Part shown: positions 6,649 to 17,132 of the stretch, in pieces | Numbering within the stretch: position 1 is the stretch's first letter | How the letters are laid out: each line of letters starts with the position of its first letter | DNA from: Thermomonas fusca DSM 15424 | GTDB lineage: Bacteria; Pseudomonadota; Gammaproteobacteria; Xanthomonadales; Xanthomonadaceae | Reading direction: 5' to 3' | Assembly: GCF_000423885.1 (NCBI RefSeq) | Contig: NZ_AUIV01000009.1 | Coordinates: 1 to 64,000, forward strand | DNA: 64,000 nucleotides | Made by a program: the position numbers and the translations under genes | The notes under the pieces: generated by a model | Told to the model about the DNA's origin: nothing | The model's input: only the letters and a program-made list of their open reading frames with translations | Databases searched by the model: none

Positions 6649-9342
6649 CAGGGTGCGGTTGCCCAGGTTGTTGACCAGGAACGAAAGCTTGAGCGCGTCG
6701 GTGGCGTCGAAGTTCACGCTGGCGTTGACCGTGGTGTACGAACCCAGGCGGCCGGCACCGGCGAACGCGTAGCCGGCCGGGTCCAGCGTGGCGCGGTAGT
6801 TCGGGGTCGGGCCGAGGTAGTTGGCGTACAGCGTGGTCGCCCAGCGGTCCTTGCTCCAGCTGGCCGAGGCGCTGGCCTTGTACTTGGCGTCGGTGCTCCA
6901 GTACGGATCGCTCAGCGCGTCGCGCACCGGGTCGGTGGGGTGGGTCTGGATTTCGTGCTTGAGGTTGCGCGTCCACGAACCGGCCAGGTTGAGCTGGCCG
7001 AAGCTGCCCAGCTCCAGGCTGTAGTTGGTGTCCACGGTCACCGCGTCCAGAGTTTCCTTGGCGACGTTGACCTTGTCCAGGCGGATCGACTCCACGTTGC
7101 CGCTGACGTCGCGGACGATCTGGGTGCTGGCCGCGACGCAGGTGCCGGAATCCGCCGGCAGCTTGCCGAGCAGGCAGTTGGCTTCATCGCGCAGCAGCTG
7201 ATCGACGTCCTGCAACGCGACTTCGTTGCGGATGTCCCAGTGGTGGAAGTCGGCGCTGACCGAGAACTTCGGCGTCGGCGCCCACACCACGCCGTAGCTC
7301 CACACGGTGGCGTTGATCGGCTTCAGCGCCGGGTTGCCGGACTGCTCGCCGAAATACTGCATTTCCGAGTACTGGCTCGGGCAGTCGGCCACGTCGCCGG
7401 CGTCGAAGCCGAGCAGGGCGCAGTTGTAGTAGTCCACCGCCTGGCTGTAGAAGCCGCTGACGCCCTGGAACTGGTCGGCCAGGGTGGGCGCCTTGAACGC
7501 GGTGCCGTACTTGCCGCGCAGCAGCAGCGATTCGAACGGACGGTATTCCAGGCCCAGCGCGTAGGTCGGCTTGGAGATCTCGGTGCCGCCCATGCGGAAG
7601 CCGTCGTAGCGCGCCGAGGCGGACACGGTCAGCTGCTCCCACACCGGCAGGCACAGCTCGCCGGTCAGCGCGTAGCGCGAGCGCTGACCCTTGCCGCTGA
7701 CGCCGGTCAGGCCCCAGATGTCGCCATTGGTGAGCCGCGCGTCGGGCGTGTAGCTCCAGCCCTGGGTGCCCGTCTCCACGGCCACCGCCATGCCGGCGTC
7801 GCCGCCCGGCAGCGAGAACAGGGCGCCGTTGGTGAACTGCGCGCGCAGCATGTTGTCGTAGGTGCGGCTGTGCGAACGCACGTAGGTGGAGATGCCGGCG
7901 AAGTCTTCCGGCGACATCAGCGTATAGAACGCGGCGTAGTCCGGGGTGAACACCGGGTAGGCGTCGTAGTTCGGATCCCAGCCCTGCTGCGGGCCCAGCA
8001 CGCGATCCATGAAGTACGCGTTCACCTTGCCGGCCAGCAGCGCCTGCGAGGTTTCGGTCAGCTTGTACTCGGTGCGGGTCAGGCTGATGTCGTAGTCCCA
8101 GTTCGAGTCTTCGCTCAGGGTGCCGTTCACGCCGAAGGTGACCGAGTAGGAGTTGCTGTGGTTGCGGTCGTTGTGGTCGTTCCAGTTGCCCACTTCTTCC
8201 GGCGCGAATGCACGCTACAGGTTCAGCAGCTTGCCCTGGTTCGGGTCGTAGTAGGCGCCGAAGCCCACTTCGGTGCCCCACCACAGGTAGTTGGAGCCGC
8301 TGTTGTATTCCACCTTCTCGTGGCTCAGCAGCACGTCGGCATAGGCCTGGGCCAGGTCGTTGAGCTCGAAGGTGGAGTGCGCGTAGACCTGCGCAGATTC
8401 CTTGCTGTTCTTCAGGGTGCGGTAGCCCGGGGTCCACTGCGAACCGCAGTAATCGCCCTTGCCGGCGCGGCTCTGCTTGCCCTCGGTGCCGCCGAAGGCG
8501 CTGCCCAGGTTGGCGCAGTTGGCCGGGTCGAGGAACACGTAGCTGTAGTCGTTCTCCACGTCGAGGATCGTCCAGTCGCGGCTGGCGACCGGGGCGTCGC
8601 CGTTGCGGGCGTCGACGTTGAACTGCTGGGTCAGATCGCGCTGCGAGGCCCACACCGGGTCGGCCTTCTCGGCCTGCACGCCCAGCAGGATGTTCCAGCG
8701 GCCGCCGGCACCGTTGACGCTGGTGGCGAAGCTGACCCGGCCGCTCTGGCCGCCGCCCTTCTCATAGCCGCCGATGCGGCCGCTCAGCACGCTGCCGTCG
8801 ATGTTCTTCTTGAGGATGATGTTGACCACGCCGGCGATGGCGTCCGAGCCGTACAGCGAGGACTGGCCGCCCGGGAGGATTTCGATGCGCTCCACCAGGT
8901 CGACCGGGATGCCGCTGATGTTGTTGAACACGTCGGAGCCGTTGTACAGCGCCGGGTAGTTGGCCATCGGGCGGCCGTCGATCAGGTACTTCACGTAGCT
9001 GGCGGACAGGCCGAACAGGCTCAGCGTGTCAGCGCCCTGGGTGAAGCCGCCGGAGGTCTGGCTGTTCTGCACCCCGCCGGTGGCGAAGCTGCTCTTCTGC
9101 AGTACTTCGGCAACGTTGTTGAAGCCGCGGGCCTTGATGTCCTCGGCGGAAATGATGGTGACCGGGACGAACGTCTCGACCTGGGTCTGCGGGATCAGCG
9201 AACCGGTGACGACGACCTTGTCCAGCTCCTTGGCTTGCGGAGCGGTGGCGTCGGCGGGCGCCTGCGACTGGGCGAAGGCGGTGGCGGGCAGCAATGCGGC
9301 GGCAAGCGCCAGCGCCAGCGGGCGGCGGTGGGATACGAACAT
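6577..9342 (-). pseudogene. Decayed TonB-dependent receptor (in-frame TAG, 3' end replaced)
   Basis: The gene starts at ATG 9342 (AAAGGAAG upstream) with a signal peptide (LALALAAALLPATAFA), TonB-box-like LDKVVVTGS and plug motifs (GGQSSLYGSDAIAGVVNI). After 375 codons a TAG (8215-8217) interrupts the frame; the same frame continues at once with RAFAPEEVGNWNDHN and about 520 further barrel codons, so this is a nonsense change and not a frameshift. The last about 23 codons (after VNNLGNRTLRP) derive from the IS remnant and lack the aromatic barrel terminus. Two independent lesions make a functional receptor unlikely. GTG 8193 could in theory restart a plugless barrel. Confidence 0.85.
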
Positions 9343-9625
9343 GGGGGACTTCCTTTGGTCTTCTTCTTCGATCTTGTTGTGGGCACGCGCGGCGGATGCG
9401 GGCGCATGCATCTCCGGACCCGGAGGCGGAGGAACCTAACACCCGGTTAACATCCGACCCCTGAACATACGGGGCCGTTTGGTATTGACTACTCTTTGCC
9501 GGTTGTGAATGAGCCGCGCGGTGGCGCACGGCGGCCGGCCGGATCCGTCGCCCGGATGACAGGAATCAAGGGCGGGCGGGAACCGCTTCGCTAGAATCCG
9601 CGCATTCCCCACGCGCCGCCCTGCC

Positions 9626-10471
9626 ATGCCCCGCCTCCCCTCCCACGCCGTCCAGGGCGAGCTGAAACCGCTCGCCAATGCCCGCAACATCATCGCCGTC
9701 GGCTCCGGCAAGGGGGGGGTGGGCAAGTCCACCACTGCCGTGAACCTGGCTCTGGCGCTGGCCGCGGAGGGATTGAAGGTCGGCATCCTCGACGCCGACG
9801 TGTACGGCCCCAGCGTGCCGATGATGCTGGGTCTGTCCGGCCGTCCCGACAGTCCGGACGGCAAGACCATCACGCCGATGCTGGCGCACGGCGTGGAGGC
9901 GATGTCGATCGGGCTGCTGGTGGACCAGGACACGCCGATGATCTGGCGCGGGCCGATGGCCACCCAGGCGCTCTCGCAGTTGCTCAACGACACACGTTGG
10001 GGCGATCTGGACGTGCTGGTGGTGGACCTGCCGCCGGGCACCGGCGACATCCAGCTGACCATGGCGCAGAAGATCCCGGTGGCCGGCGCGGTCATCGTCA
10101 CCACGCCGCAGGACATCGCCACCCTGGACGCGCGCAAGGCGCTGAAGATGTTCGAGAAAGTGAACATTCCGGTGCTGGGCCTGATCGAGAACATGGCGGT
10201 GCACGTCTGCGGCAATTGCGGCCACGCGGAGCGCATCTTCGGCGAAGGCGGCGGCAGGAAGATGGCCGAACAGTACGGGGTGGTGCAGCTGGGTGCACTG
10301 CCGCTGGAGATCGGCATCCGCGAACAGGGCGATGCAGGCACCCCGATCGTGGCGGCGCAGCCGGATTCCCCGGCCGCGCAGGCCTACCGCGCGGCCGCGC
10401 GGGCGCTGCTGGCCGAGTTGGACAAGCGGCCGAAGGTACGCACCGGGATCATGGCCTCGTTGCTGGGGTAG
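9626..10471 (+). CDS. mrp: Mrp/ApbC-type P-loop iron-sulfur carrier
   Basis: A 281-residue P-loop NTPase of the Mrp/NBP35 family, cytosolic, which carries Fe-S clusters to apoproteins. The deviant Walker A motif GSGKGGVGKST lies near residues 26-36 and a Walker B-like region VVDLPPGTGD follows. The CGNC (CxxC) pair that binds a bridging cluster at the dimer interface is present near residue 195. The N-terminal DUF59-like domain of the longer Mrp proteins is absent or short here. It stands alone on the plus strand, upstream of dcd; the suf operon lies 15 kb away. Confidence 0.93.
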   Translation: MPRLPSHAVQGELKPLANARNIIAVGSGKGGVGKSTTAVNLALALAAEGLKVGILDADVYGPSVPMMLGLSGRPDSPDGKTITPMLAHGVEAMSIGLLVDQDTPMIWRGPMATQALSQLLNDTRWGDLDVLVVDLPPGTGDIQLTMAQKIPVAGAVIVTTPQDIATLDARKALKMFEKVNIPVLGLIENMAVHVCGNCGHAERIFGEGGGRKMAEQYGVVQLGALPLEIGIREQGDAGTPIVAAQPDSPAAQAYRAAARALLAELDKRPKVRTGIMASLLG

Positions 10472-10585
10472 GCGGGTTTTCGAGCGGCCGAGCGGTGGGT
10501 CCGCGAACGCATCGCGGGTCGCAGGCCGGCATGAATCCCCTCCGCTTGGCTTAAACTCGCAGGTTCCGCACCGGGACCGAACCGC

Positions 10586-11161
<576 letters not shown>

Positions 11162-11201
11162 GCGATGCGCAGTGCCCCGGGACTTTCCCGGGCGATGGCG
11201 G

Positions 11202-11630
11202 CTACCGCGCCAGCGCCGCGCGCAGCGCGCTGACCCGTTCGATGAGTTGTTCCGGCGCGTACGGCCGCGCGTTGGCCGCGCCCCAGACCGGGCGCGGCCA
11301 GGCGATGTCGTCGGTGTAGCGGGCGATGACGTGGACGTGCAGCTGCGGCACCTGGTTGCCGAGCGCGGCCACGTTGAGCTTGTGCGGCTTGAACAGCGCC
11401 TTCAGCGCGCGCGCCGCGGCGTCGATGTCGGCGCTGAGCTGGGTGCGCTGCGCCGGGGTCAGGTCGATGATCTCCACCGCGCCGGCCAGCTTCGGCACCA
11501 GCACCAGCCACGGGTGGTTGGCATCGTCCATCAGCCGGACCTCGCAGACCGACAGGTCACAGACCGGGGCGGTGTCGTCGGCCAGCTGCGGGTGCAGTTC
11601 GTAGCGCGACGGCGGCTGGGAGGGGCTCAT
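11202..11630 (-). CDS. HIT-domain nucleotide-binding protein
   Basis: A 142-residue histidine-triad protein. The motif reads QLHVHVIAR near residue 97: the first His of the usual HxHxHxx is Gln, while the second (nucleophilic) and third His remain. Such proteins hydrolyse dinucleoside polyphosphates or nucleoside phosphoramidates. It lies 12 bases downstream of the dienelactone hydrolase-like gene on the same strand, so the two are probably co-transcribed. The substrate is not predictable. Confidence 0.88.
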   Translation of the reverse strand: MSPSQPPSRYELHPQLADDTAPVCDLSVCEVRLMDDANHPWLVLVPKLAGAVEIIDLTPAQRTQLSADIDAAARALKALFKPHKLNVAALGNQVPQLHVHVIARYTDDIAWPRPVWGAANARPYAPEQLIERVSALRAALAR

Positions 11631-11642
11631 GGCGTCCTCGGC

Positions 11643-12311
11643 TCAGTAGGCCGGGCGCAGCGCCCGGTGGAACAGGCCCAGCGTGCGATCCAGCGCGAGT
11701 TCGGCGCTGGGACGGTGGAAATCACCGCGCTGGTCGCAGTTGAAGCCGTGCCCGGCGGGATAGACATGGATCTCCGCCTCGGGATGGCGCTGGCGGTGCA
11801 GCTCGACGTCGGCCTGCGGGATGCTGGGGTCGTGCTCGCCGAAGTGGAACATCATCGGCGCGTCCAGCTGTTCGTCGAGGAACGGCACCGTGCGCGCGCC
11901 GTAGTAGCTGACCGCCGGCAGCGACAGGCGGGTGTTGGCCAGATAGGCGGCGGTGCCGCCCCAGCAATAGCCCACCACGCCGACCTTGCCGTATTCCTGC
12001 AGCTGCGCGGCGGCCGCGTGGATGTCCTCGAGCGCACGCGGGAAGCCCAGCCGCTCCACCAGCGCGCGGCCGCGCTGCACGCCGTCCGGGTCGTAATCCA
12101 GCTGCACGTCGTGTTCGAAATGGTCGAACAGCGCCGGTGCCATCGCCACGTAGCCATGCTCGGCGAAGGTGGTGCAGACCGCGCGGATGTGCTGGTTGAC
12201 GCCGAAGATTTCCTGCACCACCACGAGCGCGCCGCGCGGCGGTACGTGCGGTTTCGCGAGCCAGGCGCGGATGCGGCCGCTCGGGGTTTCCAGGGACATC
12301 CACTCGCTCAT
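11643..12311 (-). CDS. Dienelactone hydrolase family protein
   Basis: A 222-residue cytosolic alpha/beta hydrolase. The nucleophile is Cys116 in GYCWGG, with Asp in GEHDPSIP and His in AGHGFNC, the Cys-Asp-His triad of dienelactone hydrolases. The family opens lactone rings or hydrolyses carboxylic esters; no catabolic cluster is nearby, so the substrate is unknown. ATG 12311 has GGAG nine bases upstream and fits the family N-terminus (MSLETPSGRIRAWLA); the much longer upstream frame is antisense to rimO. Confidence 0.92.
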   Translation of the reverse strand: MSEWMSLETPSGRIRAWLAKPHVPPRGALVVVQEIFGVNQHIRAVCTTFAEHGYVAMAPALFDHFEHDVQLDYDPDGVQRGRALVERLGFPRALEDIHAAAAQLQEYGKVGVVGYCWGGTAAYLANTRLSLPAVSYYGARTVPFLDEQLDAPMMFHFGEHDPSIPQADVELHRQRHPEAEIHVYPAGHGFNCDQRGDFHRPSAELALDRTLGLFHRALRPAY

Positions 12312-12422
12312 GGGGTTGGCTCCGTCCGCTTGCCGCGATAGTACGCCTGTGGGGCCGGGCCGCCAGCCCCCCGCCGGTATACTACGCGGCCCGCGGCGGA
12401 TCCCCGCCGGCCAGCGTCCACG

Positions 12423-13772
12423 ATGTCCATGTCCCAGACCCCCGCCTCCGCCAATCCCAAAGTCGGCTTCGTCAGCCTCGGCTGCCCCAAGGCGCTGGTG
12501 GACTCCGAGCGCATCCTCACCCAGCTGCGGGGGGAGGGCTACGACCTGGTGCAGGCCTACGACGACGCCGACGTGGTGGTGGTCAACACCTGCGGCTTCA
12601 TCGATTCCGCGGTGGCCGAGTCGCTGGACGCCATCGGCGAGGCGATGGCGGAAAACGGCAAGGTCATCGTCACCGGCTGCCTGGGCAAGCGCGCCGAGGT
12701 CATCCGCCAGGCGCATCCGGGCGTGCTGTCGATCAGCGGCCCGCAGGACTACGTGAGCGTGATGGACGCGGTGCATGCGGCGGTGCCGCCCACGCACAAC
12801 CCGTTCGTTGACCTGCTGCCGGACTACGGGCTCAAGCTCACCCCGAAACACTATGCCTACCTGAAGATTTCCGAAGGCTGCAACCACCGCTGCAGCTTCT
12901 GCATCATCCCGTCGATGCGCGGCGACCTGGTGTCGCGCCCGGTGGACGAAGTGCTGCGCGAAGCCGAGAAGCTGGTGCGCGGCGGGGTCAAGGAACTGCT
13001 GGTGGTGTCGCAGGACACCAGCGCCTACGGCGTCGACCTGAAGTACGCGCCGCGGCTGTGGGGCAACAACGTCTACGAGACGCGGATGAAGGCGCTGTGC
13101 GAAGGCCTGTCCACGCTGGGCGTGTGGACGCGCCTGCACTACGTGTATCCGTACCCGCACGTGGATGACGTGATCCCGCTGATGGCCGACGGCAAGGTGC
13201 TGCCGTACCTGGACATCCCGTTCCAGCACGCCAGCCCGCGCATCCTCAGGCTGATGAAGCGGCCCGGCGCGGTGGACAAGACGCTGGAGCGGATCCAGCG
13301 CTGGCGCGCGATCTGCCCGGACCTCACCCTTCGTTCCACCTTCATCGTCGGTTTCCCCGGTGAGACCGAGGCGGAGTTCGAGGAGCTGCTGGATTTCCTC
13401 GACGAGGCGCAGCTGGACCGCGTCGGCGCGTTCGCCTATTCGCCGGTGACCGGCGCCAAGGCCAACGACCTCCCGGATCCGGTGCCCGAAGAGGTGAAGC
13501 AGGAGCGGCTGGCCCGCTTCATGGAGCGGCAGGCGGTGATTTCCGAGGCGCGGCTTGCGGCCAAGGTCGGCAGCGTGCAGCAGGTGATCGTGGACGCGAT
13601 CGACGGCGATCTGGCCATCGCCCGGTCGATGGCCGATGCGCCGGAGATCGACGGCTTGGTGCAGATCCAGGACGGCCGTGAAGCCGGCCTGGTGCCCGGC
13701 GAATTCGCGATGGTGCGGATCATGGGCAGCGACGAGCACGACCTGTACGGGGAAGTCGAGTACAACGACTGA
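12423..13772 (+). CDS. rimO: Ribosomal protein S12 methylthiotransferase RimO
   Basis: A 449-residue radical-SAM enzyme that adds a methylthio group to Asp89 of ribosomal protein S12. The N-terminal UPF0004 domain has its three cluster cysteines ([23 protein letters not shown]), the central radical-SAM domain carries CNHRCSFC, and a C-terminal TRAM domain follows. [12 protein letters not shown] and [11 protein letters not shown] separate RimO from MiaB. Both Fe-S clusters would be supplied by the SUF machinery encoded downstream. It has its own transcript divergent from the dienelactone hydrolase gene. Confidence 0.97.
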   Translation: MSMSQTPASANPKVGFVSLGCPKALVDSERILTQLRGEGYDLVQAYDDADVVVVNTCGFIDSAVAESLDAIGEAMAENGKVIVTGCLGKRAEVIRQAHPGVLSISGPQDYVSVMDAVHAAVPPTHNPFVDLLPDYGLKLTPKHYAYLKISEGCNHRCSFCIIPSMRGDLVSRPVDEVLREAEKLVRGGVKELLVVSQDTSAYGVDLKYAPRLWGNNVYETRMKALCEGLSTLGVWTRLHYVYPYPHVDDVIPLMADGKVLPYLDIPFQHASPRILRLMKRPGAVDKTLERIQRWRAICPDLTLRSTFIVGFPGETEAEFEELLDFLDEAQLDRVGAFAYSPVTGAKANDLPDPVPEEVKQERLARFMERQAVISEARLAAKVGSVQQVIVDAIDGDLAIARSMADAPEIDGLVQIQDGREAGLVPGEFAMVRIMGSDEHDLYGEVEYND

Positions 13773-13812
13773 GCCGCGGCATACTCCCGGCGTCCCTGCC
13801 AAGGAGCTCCCG

Positions 13813-14232
13813 ATGTCGCCGTCGCATCTGTTCAGCCGCGTGGCCAAGTGGGCCTCGCGCGCCGCCGGCCGGCCGCCGGTCTTCACGCTGGCCCTGCTGG
13901 TGGTGCTGGTCTGGATCCTCACCGGGCCGCTGTTCGGCTTCAGCGACACCTGGCAATTGGTGATCAACACAGGCACCACCATCGTCACCTTCCTGATGGT
14001 GTTCCTGATCCAGAACGCGCAGAACCGCGACACCGAGGCGATCCAGCTCAAGCTGGACGAGCTCATCCGCGCCACCCGTGGCGCGCACAATGCGCTGCTG
14101 GACCTGGAAGAGCTGGAAGAGCGCGAACTCGATGTATTCCGCGCCCGCTATGTCGCGCTGGCCCGAAGTGCGCGGAAGCTCGGCGGCGAGGAAACCGACC
14201 GCGGCACCCCGGAAGTCAACGACTCCGATTGA
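13813..14232 (+). CDS. Small membrane protein, low-affinity iron permease-like
   Basis: A 139-residue protein with two hydrophobic segments (about residues 24-42, LALLVVLVWILTGPLFGF, and 49-65) followed by a charged, probably coiled C-terminus (LLDLEELEERELDVFRARY). The WQLVINTGTTIVTFLMVFLI and QNAQNRDTEAIQLKLDELI segments are typical of proteins annotated as low-affinity iron permease family in bacteria. AAGGAG lies just upstream of ATG 13813. It starts 40 bases after rimO and may share its transcript. Transport is assumed from family naming only. Confidence 0.8.
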   Translation: MSPSHLFSRVAKWASRAAGRPPVFTLALLVVLVWILTGPLFGFSDTWQLVINTGTTIVTFLMVFLIQNAQNRDTEAIQLKLDELIRATRGAHNALLDLEELEERELDVFRARYVALARSARKLGGEETDRGTPEVNDSD

Positions 14233-14259
14233 AGCGTCGCTGCCGGCGGGCGTCGCGGT

Positions 14260-15633
14260 TCAGACCTCCAGCTGCATCCCCGGCCGCGCCAGCACCGCCT
14301 GCACGCCGTGGGCTTCGTGGATCTCGCCGGCCAGCGCCTCGCGCGCAAGATCCTCGCCGTGCACCAGCGCCACCGGCGGCGGCGTGGTGAAGCCGGCGTA
14401 CCAGTCCAGCAGGCCGTGCTGGTCGGCGTGCGCGGACAGCCCGCCGACGGTATGCCGATGCGCATTCACGCGCACGTCGTGGCCGTGGATGCGCACCCAG
14501 CGCGCGCCGTCCACCAGCCGCCGGCCGATGGTGCCTTCGGCCTGGAAGCCGACGAACACCATCCGCGTCTGCCGCTTGGGCAGGCACTGGCGCATGTGGT
14601 GGAGGATGCGGCCGCCGCTGGCCATGCCGTTGCCTGCAATGATGATCGCGCCGCCGTGGATGCGGTTGATCGCCATCGACTCCTCGGCGGTCTCGGTGAC
14701 CCGCAGGTTGGGCAGCCGGAACGGGTTGGGCGTGCCGCGCCAGACCTCGCGCGCCTCGGCGTCGAACAGGGCGTGGTGGCGGTCGTACACCTGCACCACC
14801 TTCGAGGCCATCGGGCTGTCCAGGAAGATCCGCCAGCGCGACATGTCCCAGTCGTTCCAGTGGCGGGCGAACCAGTACAGCAGTTCCTGCGTGCGGCCCA
14901 CCGCGAACGCCGGGATCAGCACATTGCCACCCTCGCGCCAGGCGGCGTCGAAAATCTCGCCAAGTTCGCGCACGGTTTCGTCGCGCTCGCGGTGGTTGCG
15001 GTTGCCGTAGGTGGATTCCAGCAGCAGCAGGTCGGCTTCGGCGATCTGCACGGGATCGCGCAGGATCGGTGCGTTGCGCATGCCAAGATCGCCGGAGAAC
15101 ACCAGCTTCCTGCCGTCGGCCCACAACTCGACGATGCTGGATCCGAGGATGTGGCCGGCGTCGCGGAAGGCGACCTCGATGCCGGGGAACAGCTCGGTGC
15201 GCGCCGCATAGGGGAGGGGGCGCAGCTGCGACAGCGCGCCGCGCACGTCCTCGCGGGTGTACAGCGGCAGCGCCTTGGGCTGGCCCGGCTTGCGCTTGCG
15301 GTTGCTGCGCTCGGCATCGTTTTCCTGCAGCGAGGCCGAGTCCATCAGCATGATCGGCAGCAGGTCGACGGTGGCGGCCTGCGCGTAGATCGGTCCGTTG
15401 AAGCCGGACAGGGTCAGCCGCGGCACGCGACCGACGTGATCGATATGGCCATGGCTCAGGATCAGCGCATCGATGTCGGCGGGGTCGAACGGGAACGGCG
15501 CGAAGTTGCGGGCGTCGGCTTCCGGGCTGCCCTGGACCAGGCCGCAGTCCAGAAGAATGCGCTTGCCCGCGGCTTCGACCAGATGCATCGAGCCGGTGAC
15601 TTCACCGGCCGCTCCGTGGAAATGCACGCGCAT
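14260..15633 (-). CDS. Metallo-beta-lactamase fold RNase/CPSF-like protein (beta-CASP)
   Basis: A 457-residue protein with the HxHxDH zinc motif (SHGHIDHVGR) in an MBL domain, followed by a beta-CASP domain with LLLESTYGNR, IPAFAVGRTQELLYW and the C-terminal SAHADQ His motif (RMBL region). It resembles bacterial proteins annotated as 'MBL fold metallo-hydrolase RNA specificity factor'. A role in RNA cleavage is inferred. ATG 15633 starts the conserved N-terminus MRVHFHGAAGEVTGS; the longer upstream frame is unlikely. It is convergent with the small iron-permease-like gene. Confidence 0.9.
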   Translation of the reverse strand: MRVHFHGAAGEVTGSMHLVEAAGKRILLDCGLVQGSPEADARNFAPFPFDPADIDALILSHGHIDHVGRVPRLTLSGFNGPIYAQAATVDLLPIMLMDSASLQENDAERSNRKRKPGQPKALPLYTREDVRGALSQLRPLPYAARTELFPGIEVAFRDAGHILGSSIVELWADGRKLVFSGDLGMRNAPILRDPVQIAEADLLLLESTYGNRNHRERDETVRELGEIFDAAWREGGNVLIPAFAVGRTQELLYWFARHWNDWDMSRWRIFLDSPMASKVVQVYDRHHALFDAEAREVWRGTPNPFRLPNLRVTETAEESMAINRIHGGAIIIAGNGMASGGRILHHMRQCLPKRQTRMVFVGFQAEGTIGRRLVDGARWVRIHGHDVRVNAHRHTVGGLSAHADQHGLLDWYAGFTTPPPVALVHGEDLAREALAGEIHEAHGVQAVLARPGMQLEV

Positions 15634-15749
15634 GCGTTTGCCCGATTGGTTGCGTTGCCGCAGGTTAACCCAGCAACCCCCACTTCCGGCAGATGGCCGA
15701 GCGCGCGCGATTGCGGCAAGGTATGCGACTTGCAAAACGGAAAACCACC

Positions 15750-17132
15750 ATGCGCCTGCTCTCCATCGCCTGTGCGTTAGCGCTGGGCACCGCGGCCTGT
15801 GCCGCCCACGCCGCCACATCGGTCGCCGCGCCGACGACCGCCGTTCCCGGCAGCGAGACCATCTCCAGCAAGACCCTGGCCAACGGCCTGAAGATCATCG
15901 TCTGGCCGGACCACGACATCCCCAACGCCAACTTCTACACCTTCTACAAGGCCGGCAGCCGCAACGAGCACGCCGGCATCACCGGGCTGGCGCACTTCTT
16001 CGAACACATGATGTTCAACGGCACGACCAAGCGCGCCCCGGGCGAGTTCGACCGCACCATGGAGGCCGCCGGCGGTAGCAACAACGCCAGCACCAGCAAC
16101 GACCTGACCATCTATACGGACTGGTTCCCGTCCAGCGCGCTGGAGGCGATCTTCGACCTCGAAGGCGACCGTATGGCCAACCTGTCGTTCGACCCGAAGG
16201 TGGTGGAGAGCGAGCGCGGCGTGGTCTACAGCGAGCGCCGCTCCAGCGTCGACAACGACAGCATGGGCACGCTGATGGAGCAGATGCAGGCCACCGCCTA
16301 CGTCGCGCATCCGTACCAGATCCCCACCATCGGCTGGCCCAGCGACATCGAGCGCTGGAAGACCGAAGACCTCAAGCAGTTCTTCAAGACGTATTACGCG
16401 CCGAACAACGCGGTGCTGGTGGTGGCGGGCGATGTCGAACCGGCGCAGGTGTTCGCACTGGCCGACAAGTACCTGGCCGCACTGCCGCGGCAGCCGGAGC
16501 CGGCCCCGGTCACCACCGTCGAGCCGGAGCAGCTGGGCGAGCGCCGCATCGTGGTGGAGCGCAGCGATGCGCAGTCGCCGATCCTGGCCTATGCCTTCCA
16601 CAGCGGCATCGGCGCCGGCAGCAAGGACTATCCGGCGCTGGAGCTGCTGACCACGATCCTTGCGCGCGGCGACTCCTCGCGCCTGCACCAGCGGCTGATC
16701 GAGCGCGAACAGGCGGCGGTGAACGCCGGTGCGTTCGCCGAAGCCGGCTTCGACCCCGGCCTGCTGTGGGTGTACGCGATGCTGCCGCCGGGCGGCGACC
16801 TGGCGAAGGCCGAGGCGCTGCTGGACGACGAACTGGCGAAGATCGCCCGCGGCGGGGTGACCGCCGCCGAGCTGGAAAAGGCCCGCAACCTGCAGCTGTC
16901 CGCGTTCTGGCGCGGCATGGCCACCATCAACGGCAAGGCGCGCGCGCTGGGCACCGCCGAGGTGTTCGAGGGCGACTACCGCAAGGCCTTCAACGAACCC
17001 GCCGCGTTTGAAGCCGTGACCGCCGCGCAAGTGCAGGCGCTGGCCGCGAAGATCCTGCGCAGGCAGAACCGCACCACCGGCCTGCTGCAACCCGTCGCCG
17101 CGCCTGCGGCCAACAAGGAGGGCGCCCGATGA
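15750..17132 (+). CDS. M16 zinc peptidase, catalytic subunit
   Basis: A 460-residue exported insulinase-family peptidase. A signal peptide (MRLLSIACALALGTAACAA) precedes the inverted zinc motif H82FFEH86, with a likely third ligand Glu162 in GVVYSERR. Such M16B proteins work in the periplasm as heterodimers with an inactive partner, encoded directly after it here (four-base ATGA overlap). ATG 15723 is an alternative start nine codons upstream, but its RBS would sit too close. The role is likely degradation of peptides or misfolded proteins. Confidence 0.92.
   Translation: MRLLSIACALALGTAACAAHAATSVAAPTTAVPGSETISSKTLANGLKIIVWPDHDIPNANFYTFYKAGSRNEHAGITGLAHFFEHMMFNGTTKRAPGEFDRTMEAAGGSNNASTSNDLTIYTDWFPSSALEAIFDLEGDRMANLSFDPKVVESERGVVYSERRSSVDNDSMGTLMEQMQATAYVAHPYQIPTIGWPSDIERWKTEDLKQFFKTYYAPNNAVLVVAGDVEPAQVFALADKYLAALPRQPEPAPVTTVEPEQLGERRIVVERSDAQSPILAYAFHSGIGAGSKDYPALELLTTILARGDSSRLHQRLIEREQAAVNAGAFAEAGFDPGLLWVYAMLPPGGDLAKAEALLDDELAKIARGGVTAAELEKARNLQLSAFWRGMATINGKARALGTAEVFEGDYRKAFNEPAAFEAVTAAQVQALAAKILRRQNRTTGLLQPVAAPAANKEGAR

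Noticed and set aside
8193..8217. Frameshift in the second TonB receptor gene
   Set aside because: The codons before and after the stop are in the same frame, so it is a nonsense change and not a frameshift.
6487..9450. A 987-codon plus-strand frame
   Set aside because: After the first about 50 codons it is the antisense of the TonB receptor pseudogene; only the IS-derived start is meaningful.
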